A stretch of DNA of 64,000 nucleotides from Closterium sp. Naga37s-1 (Eukaryota > Streptophyta > Zygnematophyceae > Desmidiales > Closteriaceae): positions 771,001 through 835,000 of the forward strand of contig CANJKZ010000395.1 of NCBI GenBank assembly GCA_947471745.1, written 5' to 3'. Both the position numbers and the translations under genes were made by a program. Shown here in pieces: positions 35,825 through 45,765 of the stretch (the stretch's first letter is position 1; every line of letters starts with the position of its first letter). The notes under the pieces were generated by a model. The model was given only the letters and a program-made list of their open reading frames with translations, did not search any database and was not told where the DNA came from.

Positions 35825-38641
35825 TTACAAGCTATTGCTAGTCCAGTCATAAGGCCGGAACTGCAAACGCACCGCCTTCCCAGCAGCCAACGCACCCTCC
35901 ACCTGAGCCCTCACTTGTGCTTTAAGAAACGGCAGTGTCCACCGCACCTTTGCCTCCTCATTCTCTCCGAAATCCACCCCATACCAATCCAACAACTTGG
36001 TTACCTCTAGCACCAACTCACCTCCCACTCCATCTTTCTCCTTCCCTCCACTCTTCTTCCCATCCACCACCACCTGCGCATCCCCTTCCAGAAACGCACC
36101 AGCAGCAGTATCCAATTCACTGTCAATTGCATCCCCAGAAAAGAGACGAATCGGAGGGCACGACCGCGCACCGCAGTTCAGTGCAAAATGGATCCTCGGG
36201 TCGGCGGGCGGCAGCGAATAAAATCTTCGCGGATCCGACCCTCCAAACGGGCGCTTTCCAGGAAAGAACGGCAGCCCGGTGGTTGCGCGGTTACCGCGCA
36301 GAATCCCGTGCTCGATATCGTCAAGAGAGAAGGTATGCCCGGCGATGAGGTAGGAGGAGTGTGAGAAGAAGCGCTTGCGTTCGAGGGCGGATTCGGGGGG
36401 GCCGAGTGCGAGCGTGGCGTGCAGCACGAGGGAGTTATAAATGTTGATCCAGAAGGCCTTGCGGTGGGGCCGCGGCAGAGCAAGCACGTCCACCTGGAAG
36501 CGCGTGCGGAGGAGGGAGGGGTTGATGGGGAAGGGGGAGGGAGGGGGCGGGCAGTTTCATGATAACTTATCATGCGGGGAGGAAAAGAAAACCACAAAGA
36601 AGTCAAAATAGGTCGTAGTGGGAATTTGGTGCGATGGGACGGTACGGAGTGGGACCTCTTGTGGGGGGGTGAGGGGCGGAAGGGGGAGGGGAAGAGGATA
36701 TGGACGCGAGTGCATGGGCGTGGACGATATCAATGAGTATTGCGAAAACAAATGGATGAAGCAATTGCCGATGTACAGAAAGTCGCACCAGATTGAGCAT
36801 GGAATGCACAGGAAACAAGCATACATTCATGCATGGCAGCATAGATGCATGCATCAAGCACACCACTCACCTTTTGCAGTTCCGCAGCGGCCCGCACATA
36901 CTCCTTGAATGCATCCGACGCCGCCAGACGCTTGTAGCTCACGCCACCCCCATCCAGTGACAGTGCCTCCTCATACATCCCCACAGTTGCCGCCCGCAGC
37001 CCGCTAGCAACAACCGACGCCGCCCGCGCAGGCCGGAGGAAGATGGGGCGCGCGTTAAGCGCGGTGCTTTCGGGCAGCTCGTCGGGCAGGAGGCGGAAGA
37101 AAACATTGGGTTTGTTGGTGAAGGGCTGTGAGTAGGTGATGTGGTGAATGAGATCGGCTGCTGCCAGTCTCTCTGCCAACCCCACCGCTGCTGCTTCACC
37201 GTCTCCCTCTGCGTTTTCTGGTGGAAGCATGTTCGCTTTGAGCCATGCAACAATGGCAGCACCAGACACCACGTTCTTGTGCGCTCCCAACAGGCCCTCC
37301 TTCACCTCCTCTCGCCTCACCCCTCCCTCCCCCTCCCCTGCTGCCATCTTCTCAAACACTGCTATCAGTTCCCGACTCAATCCAGGCCACACCTCCGCCC
37401 CTCCTTCCGCACCTCCTGCTGCCCCTGCCGCCGCTGCTGCCCCTGCTGCTGCTTCTGCGTCTGAGTCGCTCGCTGCAGCAGGTTTGAGGCTGAGCAAAGG
37501 AATGAGGGCCGGCGGGAGTGGGTCGGGGGGGGAAGCAAGGAGATCCTGTATCTTGTTGCTGGTCACAAGCTGTGTGTGAGGGATACAGAGGGATACAGAG
37601 AGAGAGGAGAACGAAACGGGGGAAGCAGGGGAGGGGGAGTGAGAAGGGGAGCGAGCGAGGGCAGGGGAAAGAGGAAAGGGAGAGAAAGACAAACACGCTG
37701 AGGAAAAAATTAGAGGGGATGTGGCGCCATGGATTCAATGAAGTGGAATGACAGTCTGGCAAGTAGCACAATGGAACTTGCGCTCAGGTAGGGGGGAGGG
37801 AGGGGGGGTATTGGGGAACATGAATAGCATGGCAAGTGCATGGCACGGTGGAGCATATAAAAAGCTGATAGAGACACCACTAGTCTCCATCACACCACCT
37901 GCTCCAGGTCGTCAAATCCGCCAACCAGCCGCCCGTCAACGTAGATAACAGGCACTGTGCGCATGCCTGACGCCTCCGCCAGCGCCGCTCGCGCCTCTGC
38001 TGCTGAAACCACAGCAGCGGTAGCGGCAGCATCGGCAGCGGAGGCAGCGGGAGAGGGGTTATCGAGGGCGACAGAGCATTCGGTGTATTCGAGGTCATTA
38101 GACGCGAGCAGCGCCTTGGCTTGGCGGCAGTAGCGGCATGCGGGGACGGTGAAGATTAGGATGGGCGGAGGCGGGGATGACGGAAGCATGCTGCTGCTGG
38201 CGGCGGCGGTGGCGGTGGCGGTGGTGGTGGGAGAGGTGGAATGCGGTGGAGGTGCGGTTTCAGCAGTACCACCGTTGGTGCTGCTGTTGGCCTGGAGGGA
38301 TTATGTGGGGAGGATAGAACGGGGAGAGTGTGTCGTACACAAGGGTTTCTTTATACGATGCATAGAAACACGTGTGTGCGGAAAGAACGCATTAACATAG
38401 GATAGAATAACACGCGGGACTGAAATTTTACCATGACTACGCGACGCTCGTTCGAGGGACGACTTAGCCCAACAGCGGCGGAAGACGTGCGCAAACGGAG
38501 GAGCTCGCGCGTTTTAATTCCCCGCGGAAGCAGCGGCGCCGAGTGGCGGAGGCGCAAGAGCGCGGAAGGATTCGGGTGCAGCTGCGAGGGGGTGACGCAT
38601 GCGCAGGCATGCGCAAGTGAATGCATGGATGCAGCCAGCAA
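35825..38641 (-). CDS. glutaredoxin-DEP-DUF547 fusion protein
   Basis: Four minus-strand exons: 38641-38432, 38291-37899, 37569-36871, 36493-35825; all phase 0, 1,971 bases, 656 residues. Exon 1 is basic and Ser/Leu-rich, possibly a transit peptide. Exon 2 holds a glutaredoxin domain with the CRYC redox pair (about residues 122-125) and later TVPVIYVDGRLVGGFDDL, the cis-Pro and glutathione-site region. It carries an Ala-rich insertion in the middle. Exon 3 contains a DEP domain (KNVVSGAAIVAWL to NVFFRLLPDE). Exon 4 is DUF547, with HRKAFWINIYNSLVLHATL, HFALNCGARSCPPI and VTKLLDWYGVDF. The same three-domain order is known in plants (for example Arabidopsis At4g08550), where the function is not well defined. 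Redox signalling at membranes is only a guess. Confidence 0.85.
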
Positions 38642-39223
38642 TGATTGCCGCAGAGGCCGCTTTGAGCGAGGAAGCAGACGGGATGGGTGGGAGAGAAACG
38701 AGGATACTCAGTGTTGAATATCTGAGGACCTAGAGATTTGCCTGAAATTGTAGTGTGTTGGGCTCCAGGTGTCTGGGCCGAGCTCCAAGTTAATCTCCGC
38801 TATTGAGTTTCATTCGGTCCATCCAACTTTCACGACAGCTGACATATTTACTACAGCGCCGATTTCAGCGTAACAATACTCGTGAACATAATTAGAATCC
38901 TAGTTAATTGAGACCACCAATCACGCCCGAGCTCGAATCGGACCACCAATCACAGCCCGCATGTTCCTCCCCACCCCACTGCTCCTTCCTTACCCGTCTC
39001 GCTAACGGCACGGGGTCCGTAATCTCTCTTCTGACCCGACACTTCCTCGCAAAACGCCTTCCCGAGCCGCATTTCGGACTCCAAGCAGGTTCGATTTGTA
39101 TAAAATTGAATTCGGCAGTTCCCAAAGCATCACTTCAGCAACTCCCTTTGTTGTGCCTTCTCCCATTCAATCCTACCATCAGCTCCTTGCAAGAATCCAG
39201 CTTCCACACGTTGGTCTTCGGAT
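38642..39223. promoter_or_regulatory. divergent promoter region with TATA box for the CAP gene
   Basis: The 582 bases between the head-to-head glutaredoxin-DEP-DUF547 (-) and CAP (+) genes must hold both promoters. TATAAAA at 39099-39105 lies about 120 bases before the CAP ATG, a plausible TATA box. A direct repeat ACCACCAATCAC occurs at about 38910 and 38942, each containing CCAAT. No comparable element is clear for the minus-strand gene. Confidence 0.45.
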
Positions 39224-40705
39224 ATGAGATCTCTCGCGTGTTCCATGGGAAACCGACGCCTCATCCCGCTGGTTCTCTTCCTCATCATCGGGACATGCAC
39301 CGCTCACTCTCGCGCAACATCCCGCCGCGGACTCTCAGCCATCAACTCCAGCCCGTCATCATCTGAGGCAAACGGCGATGTTGTCTCATGGAAGGTCTCT
39401 AGTCGTGAGCCTGATTTTACCACTAGTAACATGGCACCTCAAGACGACTTCAAGGCAGATACTCGGCTTACAGCTCGAACCATCCATGCCGGCCAAGCGC
39501 AACGTCGCTCGCGCAACAGCGGGGTCGCAGCAGCCCACGGCGGCGATACTCGCGCCACATTCCGCATGGCCAGCAGCAGCGACGTGACGATTCGCCATCA
39601 CAATTCTCCCGGAATTGGTAGATGGACGGTTCGCGATCAGGGCGGCAGCGGCACGAACGGCGGCGCTGGAAGGCGCCTTCCTACTGGTGGAAGCGCGCAG
39701 GACGGAGCGCTTCATCATGCGACGCGCGGCAGCGCACAACGGCATCCCTCAAGGGGCGGTTCGTCCCACCAGCTGCAGCGCAACGGGCGGCAGCAACAGC
39801 ACGTGGGGTTCCACATGGCGACAGCGGAGGACGTGGCGCTGCCGCGACACATGGCGAGGAGCGACGACGAGTCGTCATTCGCGCGGGCTGCGGATAGCAA
39901 TTACGGGATGAATCGTGGTGGCGCGAACTACTATCATGGTGACGACGAGTACCGCGGGAGTGACCACGCCGGGGATGACAACAACGAAAATGATAACAGA
40001 AACGAGAATAACAGCGGCGGAGATGGACGACTCGACGTGAATTGTGACGGCGAGGGCAGCAACGGCGGAGGAGACGCGAGCAACGGCGGAGGAGACGCGA
40101 GCAACGGCGGAGGTGACGCGAGCAACGGCGGAGGTGTCGCGAGCAACGGCGGAGGTGACGCGAGCAACGGCGGAGGTGACGCGAGCAACGGCGGAGGTGA
40201 CGCGAGCAACGGCGGAGGTGACGCGAGCAATGGCGATGGGGGCAGCAGCAGCGGCGGGGGCAGCGGCGGCGTGGACGTAGCAGCAATTCTTGAGGTGCAC
40301 AACAGGGCGCGGCAGGAGGTGGGGGTGCCGGACCTGGCATGGGACGACGGGGTGGCAGCAGCCGCGCAGGATTGGGCGAACCAGCTGGCAGGAAGAGGGT
40401 GCCCTATGGAGCATGGCGGCGCGGGGGGCCTTGGGCAGAACCTCTACTGGCGCACACCCGCGGAGCTCACCCCTGAGGAGGACCGCATGGCGGTGCAGGC
40501 GTGGGTGGGTGAGAAGGCGGACTGGACCCCCAGCCCCATTCCCGACGGGTGTGCGGAGGGCAAGATGTGCGGGCACTACACGCAGGTGGTGTGGCGGGAC
40601 ACCACTCATGTGGGCTGTGCCTCTGCGCAGTGCCCTGATGGTGGTGGCATGTGGGTGTGCGACTACTCGCCCCCGGGCAACCTTGTCGGATCCATGCCGT
40701 TCTAG
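39224..40705 (+). CDS. secreted CAP/PR-1-like protein with long repeat linker
   Basis: Single-exon gene, 493 residues. The N-terminus has a basic start and a hydrophobic core (LIPLVLFLIIGTCTA), a signal peptide. The middle, about 320 residues, is low complexity (His/Arg/Asn/Gly) and ends in about nine copies of DASNGGG. The C-terminal about 140 residues are a CAP (SCP/TAPS) domain: VHNRARQ, LAWDDGVAAAAQDWANQLA, MEHGG, GQNLYW, the CAP1 motif GHYTQVVWRDTTHVGCA and the CAP2 motif VCDYSPPGN. The conserved His/Glu/Glu/His residues and the Cys pairs are visible. Plant relatives are secreted PR-1 proteins that bind sterols; a wall or mucilage location is inferred. AATAAA at about 40895 may be the polyadenylation signal. 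It shares a divergent intergenic region with the glutaredoxin fusion gene. Confidence 0.88.
   Translation: MRSLACSMGNRRLIPLVLFLIIGTCTAHSRATSRRGLSAINSSPSSSEANGDVVSWKVSSREPDFTTSNMAPQDDFKADTRLTARTIHAGQAQRRSRNSGVAAAHGGDTRATFRMASSSDVTIRHHNSPGIGRWTVRDQGGSGTNGGAGRRLPTGGSAQDGALHHATRGSAQRHPSRGGSSHQLQRNGRQQQHVGFHMATAEDVALPRHMARSDDESSFARAADSNYGMNRGGANYYHGDDEYRGSDHAGDDNNENDNRNENNSGGDGRLDVNCDGEGSNGGGDASNGGGDASNGGGDASNGGGVASNGGGDASNGGGDASNGGGDASNGGGDASNGDGGSSSGGGSGGVDVAAILEVHNRARQEVGVPDLAWDDGVAAAAQDWANQLAGRGCPMEHGGAGGLGQNLYWRTPAELTPEEDRMAVQAWVGEKADWTPSPIPDGCAEGKMCGHYTQVVWRDTTHVGCASAQCPDGGGMWVCDYSPPGNLVGSMPF
40050..40240 (+). repeat. 21-bp coding minisatellite in the CAP gene
   Basis: About nine copies of a 21-bp unit (GGCGGAGGTGACGCGAGCAA plus C) encode DASNGGG. 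One unit encodes VASNGGG, and the last lead into DGGSSSGGG. The copies are near-identical, so copy number is likely to vary. Confidence 0.95.
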
Positions 40706-42206
40706 AGCAGAAATTTGAGTGGAAGTGATGTTGGAGGGAGAGGGTGGCTGCTTGGCTGGCGAGGGTGACCAATTCTGCTCGTGGAGAGGAGTTAATGTGG
40801 GGAGGTTGGTTTGCTCTTGTAGATTGTTTGTGTGGAGTGCAATTCTGTACCTGTGTTGTTTGACGGTAAATTGAGCTGATGGCAGCCAGCTGACAATAAA
40901 CCACCCAAACCACCTAGCACTGCACTTCAAGTGCACATGGGAAGGGAACAAGCCAGACTTCACATTTCTTTGGATACCTCCAGAACTATTGCTGGCCTTG
41001 CTACCGTAAATCTTTGAACATTGCATTTATTCCCCACCTCATATAGTTACCGGTACACAATTATAATCCCCCATGTTTCAATTATACACGTCTCGTCGTC
41101 TTCATGTCATGCCCTTTGTACTGATAGTACATAGTCCAATCCAATCCCGGTCAAACGGGGGTGAGATATCCAAGGGAGGAGAGAAGGGTGAAAATAACTT
41201 CCGTATTGTCCAGCCATTGCTATAACTTTGGGAGGCCAATTCACCCCAGGGCCGGTTTCTCCTCTGGTTGAACTGCCGTATTGCCCGAAGTGTTTGGAAA
41301 ACGAACTTCTACAAGCGCGTACACCACTTGCACCACACATCCTTCCACCTCCCCCCCGCGCCGCTGAACTTTCCCTTGATCCCAAGCGAGTGTCACTTTC
41401 CCCAACAACCTTGGAGTTTGCCCTCCACCTCCCTCTCTTGCGCCCACAGCGCGCTGGGCGAAAACCCTCGGGGTTTTGCAGTGGATTAGAAGGTGTCTCA
41501 TGTGACTGGTCCACCCCGAACCGGTCCGTTGCCAAAATGTGCACGCCTGGTCCGGAATTCTGGTTCGACGGACCCACTTCGCGGACCAGGCGTGGAGCAG
41601 ACACGGACTGGTCCACATGATACGTCGCGTCATTGGCTGTGGCGATTTTGCGAAAAGCATTCCAAAATCGAGTTACCTTCCTCTGTGCGAGGTAAATGTT
41701 TCCATGCAGTAGATCGCGTAATAACGAAATTAGAGAATTTCGCAGCTCAAACTTGGATCTGCTACAAAATTCGGACCGGCCACGGACTGGTCCGCCAACC
41801 ACACAGTCGCACTGTTGTAACGGGTTTAAAGCACCCGCATCCCGGTCCAGTCCGTCGCTGGTTCAAGTGCTGGTTCTAGAGCTGGTCCGTCGGGTCCGCG
41901 TCGGACCCACGTGGACTCGCTCATTTGAGACACGTCCTTACGTTTGACGAGCCTATCAATCAATCAACGAAACGCTACGGAAATGCATCTTGTATAGAGC
42001 TTAGAGCAGCCTAAAGCTTACCTTCTTCCCACTCCTCGTGACCCGGGCCCGGCTCGACTCTCCTGTTGGACCCTCGGGGTTCCATCACCAAGTCTAGCAT
42101 TCTCGCTGGTGCCTCCCCCCCGGCAATTCATTATCGCCTGCTAGTGTTCACTCTCGTGGTACTCAAACACGGCGGTATAACGTTTCCCCGGAAAACACAA
42201 TCACCT
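40706..42206. other. intergenic; contains a GGTCCG/CGGACC-rich segment
   Basis: No supported gene. 40706-41100 is the 3' flank of the CAP gene. Between about 41500 and 41935 the motif GGTCCG or its complement CGGACC recurs many times in both orientations (41523, 41550, 41568, 41583, 41773, 41790 and 41884-41908). A 231-codon minus frame (41107-41802) matches nothing I recognise. The last 200 bases hold the DUS1 promoter and leader. Confidence 0.5.
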
Positions 42207-45060
42207 ATGCCAACCATCTGCAAGCCTCTCGTTGGCGTGGCTTCCACGTCTCCCCTAACGCCCTCCGCGATAGCGCGCGCGCTTGCTCCGCGGATCCTTT
42301 ACCCGCGGACCCCTACCACCATTGCCGGCGCTGTCACCGCCGCTGCCAACGCCCTCGCGTTATCATCGAACAGAGGAAACCAGTTCATATCCAACAAATC
42401 ATCCCAGTGCGCATTACAAGCTGACTACACCTTCCCGTGTCTCTCTTTTCTTCAAACCGGATACCGTCACTTCCGATCGCGTCGTTCGTGCGCCGTAGCG
42501 CCAGAAGCTACTGCGCACTCTTCGCGTCCCTCCTCCCCTGCTGCAGCCATGGCACCCCCGACAATCATCTCCGACGCCCGTCCCCCCGAAGGAGTTAACC
42601 TATCAGACGAAATTCCCGCGACCGTGCCGCCACACTCAGCAAATGCCGAACCAATCGTTTGCGACCAACCCCAGGATTCAAGTCCGGGGACCTCTGCGCC
42701 GTTCAAGAAACAGCGCGTCGCTGGCGCCGCGTCTGATGCGCCAGACGGCGGCGGCCCCGTCCCCGCGGGTGCAGACGGCCCCAACGCAACGGCCGCTGCA
42801 ACATCCGCCGCAGCTGCAGCCGCCCCCGCTGCGGCAGTGAGTACACCAGCCGATGTACCAACCTCCGCACCAGCCGCCGCCATCCCCGCGTACGTGCCGC
42901 CGCCGCACGTGGAGGCGGCGTGGGCGCACTTCCGCCGGCTGGGATCTCCGCGGCTGCTGGTGGCGCCGATGGTGGACCAATCGGAGCTGCCGTTCCGGCG
43001 GCTGTGCGCCAAGTACGGCGCGCAGGGCGCGTACACGCCGATGTTCCACAGCCGGCTGTTCGTTGAGGATCACAAGTACCGGCGGGAATTCACCACTTGC
43101 CCGGTAAGAGGGGGACGGGTTACGAGAGGGAAGGGGTAGGGGGGGGGATTATGAGAGAGGGGATGGGGTAGCGGAGGGGGAGAAAGAAGGGAGGAAGATG
43201 GAGGGGTTGAGACGGGGAGTGATGCTCTGAAGGAAAGGACATAGTTGATTTCTGGTTCACCTTCGTTGCGATTTCGTCTTCTCCACCCCCTTCCCCTCCC
43301 ATCCTCCCCCATCTCCCCCCCCAATCCCCCTTTTCTCCGCTGTTCGCGCTCACCTCGACTCCTGGTCCCTTACCGCCATGCTTCTTTTGAAACGCACTGT
43401 CTGCCACACCTCACGCGCACGGCCCATACGTTAGTAGAACTTCACGGAGTAAGAGGTTGTTCTCTTCTCTCTCTCTCCCTCTCCCCGCGTGTTTGTCCGT
43501 CTTTACCCTTCAGGAGGACCGCCCGCTCTTCGTGCAGTTCTGCGCCAACAACCCCGACACGCTAGTGAAGGCCGCGTCTCTCGTCGCGCCAGATTGTGAC
43601 TATGTCGATATCAACTTCGGGTAAGATTATCAACTCCACCACCCCGATCGATGAGCTCGTGAGGCCACGCGGTAGAAGCAGCCACGTGGTCAGTGATGTG
43701 ATGTGATGATTGTTGGGTTGGGCCCACCTCCTCTCCACTCGCTCTCACCATCCATTTTGCCTCTCCTCTCCTTTTCTCCTCTCTCCATTTCCCCTCTCTC
43801 CTCTCCCTCGCATCTTCAGCTACTCATTGCACATCGCCCTGTCCATTTCCTCCGCCCCCGCCGCCCCCCGTTTTCCCGTTTTTCTCTCCCCCCCGTTTCC
43901 CCCCATTTCTATCCTATTCTCTCCTTTTTTTCTCAACCCCCCCACTCCCCTCCGCCCCATTCTGGCCCCTCTCCCTCCTCCCGCACCTCGCCCCCTCTCC
44001 TTTCCCTCGATGCAGCTGCCCGCAGCGCATCGCGCGTCGCGGCCGCTACGGCGCGTTCCTAATGGACGACCTCCCCTTAGTCGAGTCCCTCGTGTCCGCG
44101 CTCTCCGCCGCGCGCCTCCCCGCGCCCGTCTCCTGCAAGATCCGCGTCTTCCCGGACCTCGCGCGCACCATCGCGTACGCGCGCATGCTGGAGGCCGCGG
44201 GGTGCTACCTGCTGGCCGTGCACGGGCGCACGCGCGAGCAGAAGGACGGGAAGAAGGTGCGCGCGGATTGGGAGATGATCCGGCGCGTGAAGGAGTCCGT
44301 GTCGATTCCTGTGATCGCGAACGGGAATATTAGGGATTTGGCGGATGTGGTGGAGTGTTTGGAGGCGACTGGGTGTGATGGGGTGCTCAGTGCTGAGAGC
44401 TTGCTGGAGAATCCGGCGCTGTTTGGAGGGTATCGGGTGGATGATGGGGTGGAGAGAGGGCAGGCGAATGGGGGAGAGGAGGGTGGAGCGCAAGTTATAG
44501 TGGCGGAAGCAGCAGCAACTGAAGCACCAGTAGCAACAGACGCAGAAGCAGCAGCAACAGAATCAGCAGCGGCAGAAGCAGCAGCGCCAGTGAGATCGGA
44601 AGCAGCAGCTGAAGTGCAGCGGCTGCTAGCAGCAGCAACTGCAGCAGCAGCAGCCTCAGGCGAATCAAGCAGCAGGGGCCATCTAACCATCGACCGAATC
44701 ACCCTCGCACAGGAATACTTGACTCTGTGCGACTCGCATCCTGTTCCCATGCGCATGGTAAGAGCCCACCTGCACCGCATGTTGGGGCCTGTGTTCTCGC
44801 GGCACCCGCACATTAGAGAGAAGCTCAATAAGGAGTACAAGCTGACTGTGCCGTGGCTCCTGGATCTTGTGGGGCAGCTGAGGGCGTGTGAGAAAGGAGA
44901 AGTAGGGGCGGAGAGAGCAGGGGACGGGACAGCTGCTGGTGGCAATGATGCTGTTGCTGCCCCCGGTGCTGTTGCTGGAGATGTTGCAGGGGCTCTTGGT
45001 AATAGTGCGCCAGATGCAAGCCATGTGAATGGACAGGCAGTAGCTGTGGCAGGGCTTTAA
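42207..45060 (+). CDS. DUS1: tRNA-dihydrouridine synthase, DUS1-like
   Basis: Flavoenzyme that reduces uridine to dihydrouridine in the tRNA D-loop (positions 16/17 for DUS1). Exons: 42207-43103, 43514-43620, 44016-45060; phases close, 682 residues. The catalytic core starts at LLVAPMVDQSELPFRRLCAK. Exon 2 gives PLFVQFCANNPDTLVKAA and DYVDINFG. Exon 3 opens with CPQRIARRGRYGAFLMDD, carrying the catalytic Cys (about residue 336), followed by SCKIRVFPD, LAVHGRTREQ, IPVIANGNI and DGVLSAESLLENPALF. The RNA-binding C-terminal helical part (EYLTLCDSHP, MRMVRAHLHRML) follows an Ala/Glu-rich insertion. The N-terminal 114 residues are Ser/Thr/Arg-rich and could be an organelle presequence. An inner ATG at 42549 (MAPPT) would give a shorter form. 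Confidence 0.9.
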
Positions 45061-45765
45061 GTGACACTGCAGCACTTGATTTTTTTGTCTCTTGGCAGTC
45101 TTCGGGAGTTGGGAATGGTTACGGGTACCATTTTATTGGTTAAAACTTTCAGCAGATTCAGATACATTATCTCACTACTTGCAATGCAAGGTACCTTACA
45201 TGAATATGCTTACTGCACTGCCTGCAATGGGTGCATGCAGCAGAAGATTGGGATCCTGTTAGCCTCCCTGCTGCTGCCGCCGCTGCTGCTGCTGCTGCCG
45301 CTGCTGCTGCTGCACTGCAAGCATGTCCAGGTGTGCTGTACGGTACATGCAAAAAAGAACTACCGTACTACCCTGTAACAACACTATCAAGCTGCTGGCT
45401 CCCATCCCATCCCATCCCATGCTACAGCTCTGACACCAAACCAAACCGTATGCTCTACTTCTGAGGCGCCTCAAAAACCATTACCTGAGGCGCCTTGATA
45501 AGCCACCTACCGTACTACCCTGTACACCACACTACTGTCATGCTGCTGGCGCCCATGCTCCATCCCATGCCACAGCTCTGCAGCAGCCAATAGCTCTCCT
45601 CTATCCCCAGGCCCTGCACCAGGGCGATATCGTTCGTACTGTTAATATGGGTTGAGAGTACCACGTGAACCACCCTCGCACAACCTTTCCCCCCCTCTAC
45701 CTCTTCCCTGCGCATCTGCCGCTACAGAGTGCTCTCCAATGCGGTGCTGCACGGTGCAGTGCGTT
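45061..45765. other. DUS1/KAI2-like convergent spacer with duplicated block
   Basis: No gene. A CTG/CCG trinucleotide tract lies at 45270-45320. A block of about 75 bp (CTACCGTACTACCCTGTA ... CACAGCTCTG) occurs at 45359-45432 and again at 45507-45580, with two palindromes between the copies. Confidence 0.8.
45457..45501. repeat. palindromes P9 (45457-45478) and P10 (45484-45501)
   Basis: TTCTGAGGCGCCTCAAAA and, after six bases, CTGAGGCGCCTTGAT. They stand between the direct repeats 45359-45432 and 45507-45580 in intergenic DNA, the same arrangement as in the squalene synthase introns. Confidence 0.8.

Noticed and set aside
41107-41802. 231-codon minus-strand frame
   Set aside because: No recognisable motif; it overlaps the GGTCCG repeat cluster that may be transposon-derived.
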